A stretch of 64,000 nt of DNA from Ustilago trichophora. Lineage: Eukaryota; Basidiomycota; Ustilaginomycetes; Ustilaginales; Ustilaginaceae. Made by a program: the position numbers and the translations under genes. The DNA is taken from positions 124,001 to 188,000 of the forward strand of contig OOIN01000017.1 of assembly GCA_900323505.1 (NCBI GenBank), given 5' to 3'. Positions within the stretch are counted from its first letter, which is position 1, and the number at the start of each line of letters is the position of its first letter. The notes under the pieces are model-generated. The model was not told the origin of the DNA and did no database searches. It worked only from the letters and a program-made list of their open reading frames with translations. Shown here one piece after another: positions 20,238-29,528 of the stretch.

Positions 20238-22715
20238 TCAGCGAATGGATGGTCCGGCGACATGCTGTGGAAGCGCCTCGAGAGCTGGCTCGACGCCTGC
20301 TCCGTCAGCGTTGTCGATGATCATCTCGGCCAAGTCATCCTCAGCTTGGCGCCACGTTGGCCGCAGCTTCGGACTGACCGTCGGCGAAGGCGTGTGGCTC
20401 CTGGCAAACTGCTCCGACAACTTTCGGAGCAAGCTGGGCCGGTCGTTGTTGACCTTCTTGGCGGGACGACGCAGGGTGAAGGGCGAGTCGGCGGAGACGC
20501 TCTCTGCTTGCATGGACGTAGCTGCGGATTCTTCGACGCGGCCGAGGGCGGATACGCTCTGTACGCGGGCTTCAGACAGACCGGCTGTCGAGGCGGAACG
20601 GATACGCGAAGGGCGCATCGGTGGTGGCAGCGGAGAAGAGCTCCTGGGTGCTGGCGGTGCGGCCAGAGTTGAGGTGAGATTGGCGTCGATCTTGGTCGTC
20701 GATGATTCGCCAGAGGGCGGCGTCCAGCGCGTGGATTGGGCAGACGCTGACTCGGTATCGCTGCCAATGACGGCCCTCGTGAGTGCTAAGCTTGACGCCA
20801 GTGCAAACGGCTGCGTTGCTGGACTGCCGTCGATTGCCCCACTGGGTCGGAGGGGATCTGCCTGAGCGCTGGCAGGCAGCGCAAAGGCCACCGACACCGA
20901 GCCGTGACTCGATGTCTGAGACACTGCCAGCTGCTGAGCATTAGCTTGTCCGTCTGGACCCCTCCGCGACCAGCCACTGATCGAACGGCCAAAGTGGCTT
21001 TCCTGACTGCTGACGCTCCACAGGCTTGTCGGCGAAAGGATGCGACCGCTGTACTGATCGCGCACGTTTGCTGCCTGCTGCATTGAAGATGCGCTCCCCT
21101 GCCAGCGTTCGCCATTGGGATCCGAGTTGAGAGGGGCGGCATCCGATGCGATCTTTACGGATGAACGAGCTGGCTGCATAGCAGGGCTCTGAATAGCGAT
21201 ACCAAGTCCGCTGCGTACAGGATGCATTGCGGATGCGCCTATCTGTTGTGAAGATGCTGCAGAGTCGGCCAAGGATGCGGCTCTGAACTCTTCAGTCGAG
21301 CGATGTGCTGACCTTGCCTCGTGGTGAAGCTGAAGCCATTCCTCCTCAGGTCCGTTGTAGGCGGAAAAGCGCTGAGCGCCTTGACCTGGCGTTTCGACCT
21401 GGTCGACGAGTCTCTCACCCGAATCAAGCGCACGAGCTCCAAAGACGAGGCGGATGGACTTGTGCAGGTAGATCCTGGGCGATCTGCCCGCCTTACCGCT
21501 GCTTTTCTTGGTTTGTGTCTGGCCAGACTCACTGCGAGTTCGGAAACGGCGTGTCTCAGATCCATCGAAGCCAGCTTGTTGGTCGTCGTGTTGAGGTTTT
21601 ACAGGCGGGCAACAGAATTGGAGGTGGATGGCGAAGCGAAGAGCTTCTTTGGCTGGGGCGCGTACACCACACGGTGTGCTACGATTACTAGCTGTGCCTT
21701 CCTCGCCTGGCGCTGCACTGGAGTTGGTGCTGGGGCTGGGCCGAACCATTGTCTTTTGACGGACAAAAGTCTTGCTGCCCGGCTGCATGTCGGTGAGATC
21801 GTAGGGTACGAGGAAGAGCTTGACGGCGTTGAGGTCGGGATACTTGACAATGAGCTGGATTTGTCCTTTGGGCGGGACGGCATAGCCAGGAAAGGCGGGC
21901 ACTTGGATTGGCTCAGTGGTCGCTGTAGACGAAGCGGAGTCAGTGCTCAGAGCAGACAGGCGCCGTGTGAGAAGTATGTTGTGGTAGTGCGCTTCGAGAT
22001 CGATGGTTCCGACATAGGGGCTTCCTAGGGCAGCCGTGGAGCCAATATTGGACGCCGCTGGTGGCGCATCGATGGCGTGAAAGTCGTAGAAGTGAGCTGG
22101 AAACTTGACATGCAGATGCGGTGGACATCGTAGAGACGGCTTGCATCGACCCATGCCCAGAACACCGATCTCTGCGTCAAAGATGAGCGGTTTGGATGCG
22201 GGCATCGACATGCGACCGCGCAGGAGCGATTCCTGAAAGGAGCCGACCAGACTGCCAAAGTTGGGCGTTGGACTGGAGGCAGAGATGCTGTATCCGGAAG
22301 AGCGGCGCCGGGTGTGGATCGACCTCGAAAAGCTGGAAGTGGGCATCGGCGGAGAGACGGCATAGCTTTCGTCGAAGGGCGTGGTGGTTGTGGGTGACCA
22401 GGATGGTCCAAAGGGACTGCGCATCAAGCGAGAAGGACCACTGACATGTCGCGAGGATGATGCTGCAGAGAAGACAGAGGCAGCTTGACCAAGAGGACTC
22501 GGCATGATACTTTCAAAGCGGTCCGCGTTGGCATCGATGCTAGTACCAAACAGGCTCGGGCGAGGCGAGTCTGGGGGTGCGAAAGATGCCATCTGTCCGT
22601 AGGCTTTTGGAGGCTTTGACAGTGTCTTTGTGGTGTTGTCCCTGTCGATAGTACGTTCGGATGCCAGAGCCGACCGGCTGAGCGGACTGCTCGGGAAGGC
22701 GCTGTAGAATGACAT
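20238..22715 (-). CDS. Atos/FAM214-type conserved protein
   Basis: 825 residues. The conserved core matches the Atos family: FQESLLRGRMS at 160-170 with SKPLIFDAEIGVLG following, PYVGTIDLEAHY at 233-244, KGQIQLIVKYPDLNAVKLF with VPYDL at about 280-305, FVRQKT, and IYLHKSIRLVFG at about 415-426. These correspond to the DUF4210 and meiotic chromosome-segregation-type domains of that family. Animal Atos proteins act in transcription and mitochondrial-energy programmes; fungal relatives are linked by domain name to meiotic chromosome segregation. The role here is unknown. The C-terminal ~400 residues are Ser/Ala/Pro-rich and disordered-looking. Confidence 0.85.
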   Translation of the reverse strand: MSFYSAFPSSPLSRSALASERTIDRDNTTKTLSKPPKAYGQMASFAPPDSPRPSLFGTSIDANADRFESIMPSPLGQAASVFSAASSSRHVSGPSRLMRSPFGPSWSPTTTTPFDESYAVSPPMPTSSFSRSIHTRRRSSGYSISASSPTPNFGSLVGSFQESLLRGRMSMPASKPLIFDAEIGVLGMGRCKPSLRCPPHLHVKFPAHFYDFHAIDAPPAASNIGSTAALGSPYVGTIDLEAHYHNILLTRRLSALSTDSASSTATTEPIQVPAFPGYAVPPKGQIQLIVKYPDLNAVKLFLVPYDLTDMQPGSKTFVRQKTMVRPSPSTNSSAAPGEEGTASNRSTPCGVRAPAKEALRFAIHLQFCCPPVKPQHDDQQAGFDGSETRRFRTRSESGQTQTKKSSGKAGRSPRIYLHKSIRLVFGARALDSGERLVDQVETPGQGAQRFSAYNGPEEEWLQLHHEARSAHRSTEEFRAASLADSAASSQQIGASAMHPVRSGLGIAIQSPAMQPARSSVKIASDAAPLNSDPNGERWQGSASSMQQAANVRDQYSGRILSPTSLWSVSSQESHFGRSISGWSRRGPDGQANAQQLAVSQTSSHGSVSVAFALPASAQADPLRPSGAIDGSPATQPFALASSLALTRAVIGSDTESASAQSTRWTPPSGESSTTKIDANLTSTLAAPPAPRSSSPLPPPMRPSRIRSASTAGLSEARVQSVSALGRVEESAATSMQAESVSADSPFTLRRPAKKVNNDRPSLLRKLSEQFARSHTPSPTVSPKLRPTWRQAEDDLAEMIIDNADGAGVEPALEALPQHVAGPSIR

Positions 22716-24678
22716 GGTGATGATCGAGTGTCGCTGTTGTTGTAGTCGGAGAAATGACAGCTCAAAGATGGGGGACGGCTCGTCGATGAGACCAGTTGTG
22801 GGGCGGTGAGGTCACCATAGCTGGTGATAAGGCGGTATTAGTCCATTTTTGGGAGTGATATACGATTGGCAAAGCTTGCGGATCGAGGTGAGATGACCTT
22901 GTATGCGGGTATGGTGAGGAACTTGTGGGCCCGATTTGCAGGATCGTTGAAGGATTTGGGATAGCTGAGTAGTTCTTGTGTTGGTTGTGGTTAAAGAGGT
23001 GGTGGTGAAGAGGATGTGTGAATAATGAACTGCGCAATGCTCATGGTGGTGTGTGCGGCTGCTGTTCGGTATGGCCGATACACGGGATCTGACTCAAAGG
23101 GTTCTCGGCCTTGCTCTGTGCTCCTCTGCTGCTCAAAAAGTGTGGATTTTGTGACTCGTCCCCGTCGCAGCTCACAGACTGTGGAGGGGCAGTAAGCGAC
23201 ACACCCTCTTCCTGAAAGCGGCCCTCTCCAGTAATCTGATCACAAAATCACATCCTTTTTTTTTGTGGATCGGCGGGATGCTGCGAGGATCTATGCATCC
23301 ATGCTGATACACACGATGCCACCTTCACTGATGGATGTAGCTCAATCTCGTGGCCTAGTCATCTCATTTGTATTGACAGCAACGAGTGGTGATTACTTAC
23401 GAATATGCTCATGCGTGGGAGAATGATTCCCCATCGAAGAAGCCAATTGAATAGGACTGCTTCCTGTACCCCACAAAAACGGCTTGCAAAAAAGAGCTCA
23501 CGAGATGGCATTGCTATCTAAAGTCACAGCCTCACAACGGCATCAAGAGGGCAGACAAGCTCAGTAAGCTCAGTAAGCTCACTGTACTGAAAGCGTCTTC
23601 AAGTGAGGATTGTCAGACTCGCAACGTTGATGCTTTGAAGGACAGTTTCACCATCTTCGATGGCAGCGCTGCTGGATCTCGAAATCGGGAGAGATGACAA
23701 TCTGCGATACAGGTTGCCTCTCTCTCTCTCTCTCTCTGCTTTGTTCGCTTGCCATCGTGTCTGTGCCTGAGCCTGCATGATTTTGTGACTTTTGTCTTGG
23801 CCACAGTCACAAGATCAGGCGATTCTCCACTAAAAGCAAGGGTCAGTCGAGAATTCCACGAGAGCTGCAGGTGAGGTGCCAAACGGGCGCGTTCTTCTTT
23901 TCATGTTTTCTTTCGGGTCTCAGTGCAGCCAGCCTAACTTTGAGAGACTCTGCATGTTGGAAGCACAAAAATGTTCGAGTGCGCATCACAGCCTGTTCTT
24001 GTGCAGCAAAATGGGCCTTCCCGCAGGCTTGGGCTTCCACCCACAGTCGTAATTCGGCCCTCGTGTTTCGTCCCTACCAAGAAGAAAAAGGGGGAGCGTT
24101 GTGTCTCTCCATGTGCCCTCGCTTGCGTCTGTCAGACTGTGGATTTTTCGAGTTTTCCTATGCATGCTTCTGCAACAATGCTGCATTGCCATGCAGACAG
24201 ACCAAATCGCAAATCCAAATGCAGGGACCCCACCGAATTTTGGCGCGTCACCGCTCTCTCTCTCTCTTTCCCGACGACCAACCAGCCAACCAACCCAAAA
24301 ACATGGCCTGATCTGCAAATCTAGACCATGATCCTCTCGAATACTGTATCCCCGCCTTTGTCTTTGAGACGCTCCTCATCGACATTTGAGCATGCAAACT
24401 AACTTCTCTATCCCACCACCACCATCACCCATCACACCATCCTCTACGACTACGCTACCACGCTCTCATCGCACAGCCCATCTCTGCTGTGCGGGTCAGC
24501 GTAAGGCAAGCACCCGGATCTGCACGAACATGGAGTAGCCCAACAACATCCCGCCCTTCCCTTAGATGTACTCCATAACGAATGTCACACTGAGCACTCT
24601 CTAGACCGGAATATCCACTCCAAGATCCCCTTTCTCGGATCCCCTCCGCTACACTGTGGCTTTGGTCATCATAGCACC
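22716..24678. other. Divergent intergenic region, Atos-like to 24.7 kb gene
   Basis: Nearly 2 kb of promoter sequence for two divergent genes. It contains a CT dinucleotide run near 23718-23738, a short T-run near 23250 and small AGCTCAGTA repeats near 23565. No protein frame with a recognisable domain. Confidence 0.45.
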
Positions 24679-26697
24679 ATGTCGGAACTACCGCTAGAGA
24701 TCGCCCGCACGGCCTCGCCCGCCAGCGCAAAGCAAGTCGCGTTCGATCACAAATGCCAAGTCATCCCCGAAGGGGATTGTGCTGAATTGAAGAAACTGCT
24801 CAGTCTCTGCCCCACTCGCGCACAGAGCCCACCCATCGTCGGACCATCGTCGCGCCCAGGTGGTATGATCGCTCGCGCCATCTCTCCACAATTCGCCAGA
24901 GCCAAGTCGCCCACTCTCAAGAAAGCCACAGGCCTGGGCAATGCTGCGCCTAATACATCGACGTCCTGGAAGAACCGCCTCACTAGCTGGGGCAGCATGG
25001 ACAAGAGTTCCATCGCCGGCAGTCTCTCAGCTGCGTTTGCACCACCACCCCAACCAAGCAGTGCGGGTCCTCGCCTCGTTGCGCCAGTGCCAGCCAGAGG
25101 TACAGCAAGTCCGATGATCCCATCTTCCGACGACGACGACTCGGTCGAAATCTCACCCTCCAACGAAAGCATCATCAGCTTCGAAGACATTGACGCCGAA
25201 TTCCAGCATGCTGTCTCGGGAGTGGCCATGCACCAGCATCATGCGCCTGTCGCGACAGTCCTGGCTGGGCCTTCCTTGTATCAGCCGCCTCGTCCGCCCA
25301 GCTCTTTCTCTCGCAGCATCAGTGAACTCCATCCGCATCGTCCCCTGTCGGGCGGCAGACCCAAGAGCTGTTTGGTACGCTCCAAGACGCCTCAAGCTCC
25401 TGGACCGCCTCTCTTACTAGGTGACGGCACTGGGCCTCTACGCGCCACAAGATCGCATGATCGAGAAAGCTGCTTGGTAGGAAGCAGAAGAAGGGCCGAT
25501 GGTGTCCCTGTCGTTTGTCCATCACCGCTCAGCTCCCCTGAAGAAGAGCGAGGTCCAATGAATTGGGGAGCCGAAGCCTCTGGCTCTCGAGGTGCCAACA
25601 GTCACAAGCCCGCAGCTGCGCCAAGCGAGAAGTCGTCTAAACTCTCTCGTTGGCGACGCTTCCGTAGAGCCGCATCGGAAGAATCGTCGCAGCGCTATGA
25701 GCCCAGCAGCTCGAGCAGCTCGATGATGGCTCCTCACATGGATGATGTGGCCATCAAACGTCAAATCCAAGCAGGTCGATGGCCGTTCGAGGCACCATTA
25801 AACGCAGAATGCAGTTGCAAGAACTGTCAAGACAAGATCGAGGTGGGACTGGCATCCGATTACGAGCCCAAGTGGACGCGTGCAGCTAGGATACGGTGGC
25901 TAGAGGCACAGGAGGATGCAGCTGCACCATCTCAAGGTAATGGTTCGGCTTCGGGGTCCAAGCTACCACGTTCTGCCAGCCGCACTGCGATTCAGGCTGA
26001 CGAAGTGGCCCAGCTGCACAATGAGACGGTGCATCCGATGACAGCAGCAGAGCTTGCGGAGGAGCCGACATCTCCGACGGTCGAGCAAGGTGAACCAGGG
26101 TCTATCACGGCTGCAGCCGGGACCATCAGTTTAGCCGTCAAACCACCCAATCCTACCGGGCTAGAAGAAGGCGATGATACGTTGCGTCGAGAGATCATTG
26201 CACGCCGGCAGAGAATGGCTAGACAGAGCCCGGTCATGCGATACGGAGCTCGGAGCATGATGCGTCAGATTGAAGAGGCGGAGCGCAGAGAGGAGGAGGC
26301 AGCACGAGACAGGGCACGCAGTCGAGCATGTGGGTCTGGATCTGGACGCTCGTCACCCGCCTCACCGGCCATGTCGCCATCGCAGCCGTCGACCCCAGAG
26401 TCCGGTTCGGTCTCGACCACGCCGCAGGAGCGAATAGCCGAGGGGCAGGCAGCGACCTCGTCCTATTTTGAGTTGCAAGCGCCTCCTCAGCGAGTACGGT
26501 CGCCGTTGATCCCCGCTGATGTAGGAAGCCAACCTCGGTATGCGAGACCTGTTGCTACCGACGCCACAACCTTATCCATGGGAAGCGTGGCGCGATCGCT
26601 CGAGGCCCTGGCCTCGCCCGCAGGCTCATCAGCCCCCAACTCGCCCGTGGCGAGTCCGGCCTCAGAGGGGAAGTCTGGCAGTGCCAGCATTGGCTGA
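24679..26697 (+). CDS. Ser/Pro-rich protein of unknown function
   Basis: 672 residues, single exon, ATG at 24679. Mostly disordered-looking: Ser/Pro/Ala-rich with many S-P or T-P sites. Short ordered-looking islands exist: SKLSRWRRFRRAA, a central patch at about residues 360-415 (IKRQIQAGRWPFEAP, then a C-x-C-x2-C cluster in CSCKNC and WTRAARIRWLEAQ), and a basic/acidic helix near 515-550 (REIIARRQRMARQ; EEAERREEEAARDRARS). The N-terminus contains KQVAF, which fits the RVxF docking motif for protein phosphatase 1. That is a short-motif match only. Family not recognised; the central WPFEAP/CSC patch is the best handle for a homology search. Confidence 0.7.
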   Translation: MSELPLEIARTASPASAKQVAFDHKCQVIPEGDCAELKKLLSLCPTRAQSPPIVGPSSRPGGMIARAISPQFARAKSPTLKKATGLGNAAPNTSTSWKNRLTSWGSMDKSSIAGSLSAAFAPPPQPSSAGPRLVAPVPARGTASPMIPSSDDDDSVEISPSNESIISFEDIDAEFQHAVSGVAMHQHHAPVATVLAGPSLYQPPRPPSSFSRSISELHPHRPLSGGRPKSCLVRSKTPQAPGPPLLLGDGTGPLRATRSHDRESCLVGSRRRADGVPVVCPSPLSSPEEERGPMNWGAEASGSRGANSHKPAAAPSEKSSKLSRWRRFRRAASEESSQRYEPSSSSSSMMAPHMDDVAIKRQIQAGRWPFEAPLNAECSCKNCQDKIEVGLASDYEPKWTRAARIRWLEAQEDAAAPSQGNGSASGSKLPRSASRTAIQADEVAQLHNETVHPMTAAELAEEPTSPTVEQGEPGSITAAAGTISLAVKPPNPTGLEEGDDTLRREIIARRQRMARQSPVMRYGARSMMRQIEEAERREEEAARDRARSRACGSGSGRSSPASPAMSPSQPSTPESGSVSTTPQERIAEGQAATSSYFELQAPPQRVRSPLIPADVGSQPRYARPVATDATTLSMGSVARSLEALASPAGSSAPNSPVASPASEGKSGSASIG

Positions 26698-27131
26698 GTG
26701 AATACGACGTGAAAGGGAAACAGCGCCTGTGCTGTCGACCCTTTCTGTAATGGACAATAGACATACATGCGCCGCCCGAACAAGTCTGCTCTTCGTGTGC
26801 CTGCTGGTTGAATTGTAGCACACAAATGTGTACGCTCGAGACCAGAGGCTAGAATCGAGGCAGCACTGCTCGAGAGGTGAAGATGCTATGGTGCCATGAG
26901 AGAGCACAACATAGCATGAGTTGGAGGCGTCATTTATCGCACGACTTGCGCTCTTTTTCGCGACTGGTGGATGTGGGTCTGACAAGTCTAACAATGTCGT
27001 CCAAATTTCGGATTCGCGATCTGGAGCCTTGTTCGAAGTGGAGAATTTTTTTTACAGCCACGCCGCGGCACTTCGTAAAGTTCGAAAGCGATTGCGTGCT
27101 CTGGAGAAAGAGATTCAAAAGCAGTGTTTGT

Positions 27132-27187
27132 GTTTTATTTTATTTTATTTTATTTTATTTTATTTTATTTTATTTTATTTTATTTTC
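27132..27187. repeat. ATTTT pentanucleotide array
   Basis: About eleven tandem TTTTA units without interruption. Intergenic, about 430 bp after the 24.7 kb gene. Confidence 0.9.
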
Positions 27188-29430
27188 TTTTTTGGCACTC
27201 GGTTCCCCCTCAGATATGCTTGCACAGGGAGCTCAACGATTTCTTCTTTTTCCCTTGACTACTGCTAGCACAGAACTCGAAACTTAGCGGGTTTGAGAGA
27301 AAGGCAATCGAAAGTACCAATGCGATCACATTGCTGAAGGCTGATTAGTATAAGATAGATTGATAGAAAATGGAAGGGGTGCAGGCGCGGATCTGGACGA
27401 CTTGTCGGAAGAACGGCTTGAATCGCTGGTCATAGCCAGAAGACAATGAGCCCTGACTGGACTCTAAGGCTCGCCAGACGGTGTAGAGCGAAGGTTGGAA
27501 GAGAGATTGTTTGCCAAAGAACTCTACCGAAATCAAGCTTTGCTTTGATTGATAACTGTGCGGTGCTGCAGAGAGCACGACATCAGATCGAATGCCGCGT
27601 CGGCTTGATAAGCCGGATCTGTTGATTTCAATAAAATTAAAAACGTCTTGCACCGCACCGCTGCAACACTTCGTCAGACCACTTGCTCGCAACCCAATTT
27701 GCAACTCGCGAGTATTCAAGATGGCCCACAGATAAGCCTCTTTTTCGCAGTTTTGCTGATTCACGTTCTGTTAACTTTTTTTTTTCCCTTTTTTTTTTGC
27801 AGTCATGAGACTGGTGAAGAGCCCAAGGGGAGATGGTCCGCGGCCTTGCCTATGTTTGAAATTTGTTAACTTTTCTATTTTTTTCGAAAAAAGGCGGGGC
27901 ATTTTGAGATTGTTAACTTATCGTTCCAGACGTTCCACAGCGTGACACCCTCATGTCGTATTGCGCCCAATTCTGTGATGTCGCACAAAAGCAATCTCAT
28001 CTCGAAGATGGCTTCACGACAGGGTACCGTACAGTACTGTACAACACATCGGTGGATCATCTTCTCTTGTCCCACCGAATGGGAGACACGAAAAAAAAAA
28101 CTCTCCGGTCGCTGGCTGCAACCACGCACGGTCGCTGCAGTGCTGTTGTGATTTCCCTGCATAGACTGACACCTCCGTTCGATGTCGCAATCCTATGCCC
28201 GTCTTCAGTCACACTTGCATCTCTCTTCGTCTGACTCTAACCGGCAGTGGCGGCAATTTCTTCTCCCTAACCCTCTCCCACTCCACAAATGTGGGTTCGA
28301 CGTTCTTCTTCTTGGTTGCTGCCGGGACGACACCGACATTTCACATCGAAATCACACAATGGCGTGCGCTCCCCCTCTTACAGTGCCTTTCGTCGTACAG
28401 TACTCCACTCGGCACTGTATGACACCCTTGTCATGGCTACGTGATCCTGTCCGATGGCAAATCGCATGTGGCTATACTGCACTGCTATACAATCACAACG
28501 TGCTCAGCCATTCTTCTCGCCTCTCTGACGGCTTGAGCACGCTATCCTTTGACCATTGTCGCTGATCATCGCAACCTATTCATTCCCCGCTCGCTTTCAC
28601 CTTTCCTTCCATCTTCCAAAAGAAGCAGCATCTCAATTTATCCTGCTTGCATCTTCTACCATCAAGCGCTGTTTGGGTTACGATCCTCTCGTCTAACCGT
28701 GTCTGCTCAGCACGCCATCTCTCAACCCTCTCTACTACAGCCTCCGCTCTTCTCCTTGCTCCTTCACCATCTTTTCGTTCCATCCCAAATCCAGGAACCA
28801 CGCTATTCGCCTTAGCCTGTCTATCCGACTTTGAGCCCAGACTTTGGTCTAGCCACGCAACGCCATCCTCTCGTCCACCATCGCCATCTTCTAGGTTTGA
28901 ACACTACGCCCATCTGCTCGCTTGATTAACCTCAAGACACCATCCCGTCTCGCTTCGTCAGACTCGCATTTGCCAAGCCACGAGCACACGCATCTATTCC
29001 TGCGTTTCTCCCACCCTTGCTCTGTCTGATCGGTTCCAATTCACCTGCCTTGTTTGCCATCCGATCCCCGTCTCCACCAACCAGCGTTACTGTATCTACT
29101 CTTTCCCTTCGGCTCCTTCAACTTTCTTCAAAGCAACCGAACTTCCACCCCCAGACGCCGGCAACTGCCTCTTTTGTCCGACCCATTCTTCTCGTTCAAC
29201 CTTGGCACGCGATCTTGTCTCTGGTCTTCCACTTTGCTCGCCACTCCGTTACCGCTTGACGAAGGCCGATTTCCCTTACCCATCATCACTTTGCGCTCCG
29301 CTCTGTCGGTCCCCTCTTGTCGCCTCGTCCAACGCTCCGAAGCGAATTTGAAAGCAGCCATTCTCTCTGCTTCTCCGCTGATCGAAACTATATAGACTAG
29401 TATCCGATCCTCTTCTACATCACTTCAACT

Positions 29431-29459
29431 CCCCCCCCCCCCCCCCCCCCCCCCCCCCC
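29431..29459. repeat. C29 homopolymer upstream of the sulfate permease
   Basis: Twenty-nine consecutive C located 70 bases before the permease ATG, in a C/T-rich leader. The length may be an assembly estimate. Confidence 0.85.
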
Positions 29460-29528
29460 ACCAACTCCCGTCTCCTCACTTTCTTCCGTGTCGGCGCATT
29501 CCTCGCCACACAACCCTTCTCCCCCAAC

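Larger units (their letters stand above)
26698..29528. other. Long intergenic region and sulfate-permease leader
   Basis: About 2.8 kb without a credible gene. It contains an ATTTT pentanucleotide array (27132-27187), T-rich stretches near 27775-27890, GTACAGTACTGTAC motifs near 28025, and a pyrimidine-rich stretch from about 28.5 kb to the start codon ending in a C29 run. The last kilobase looks like a long C/T-rich 5' leader or promoter of the permease gene. Confidence 0.5.
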
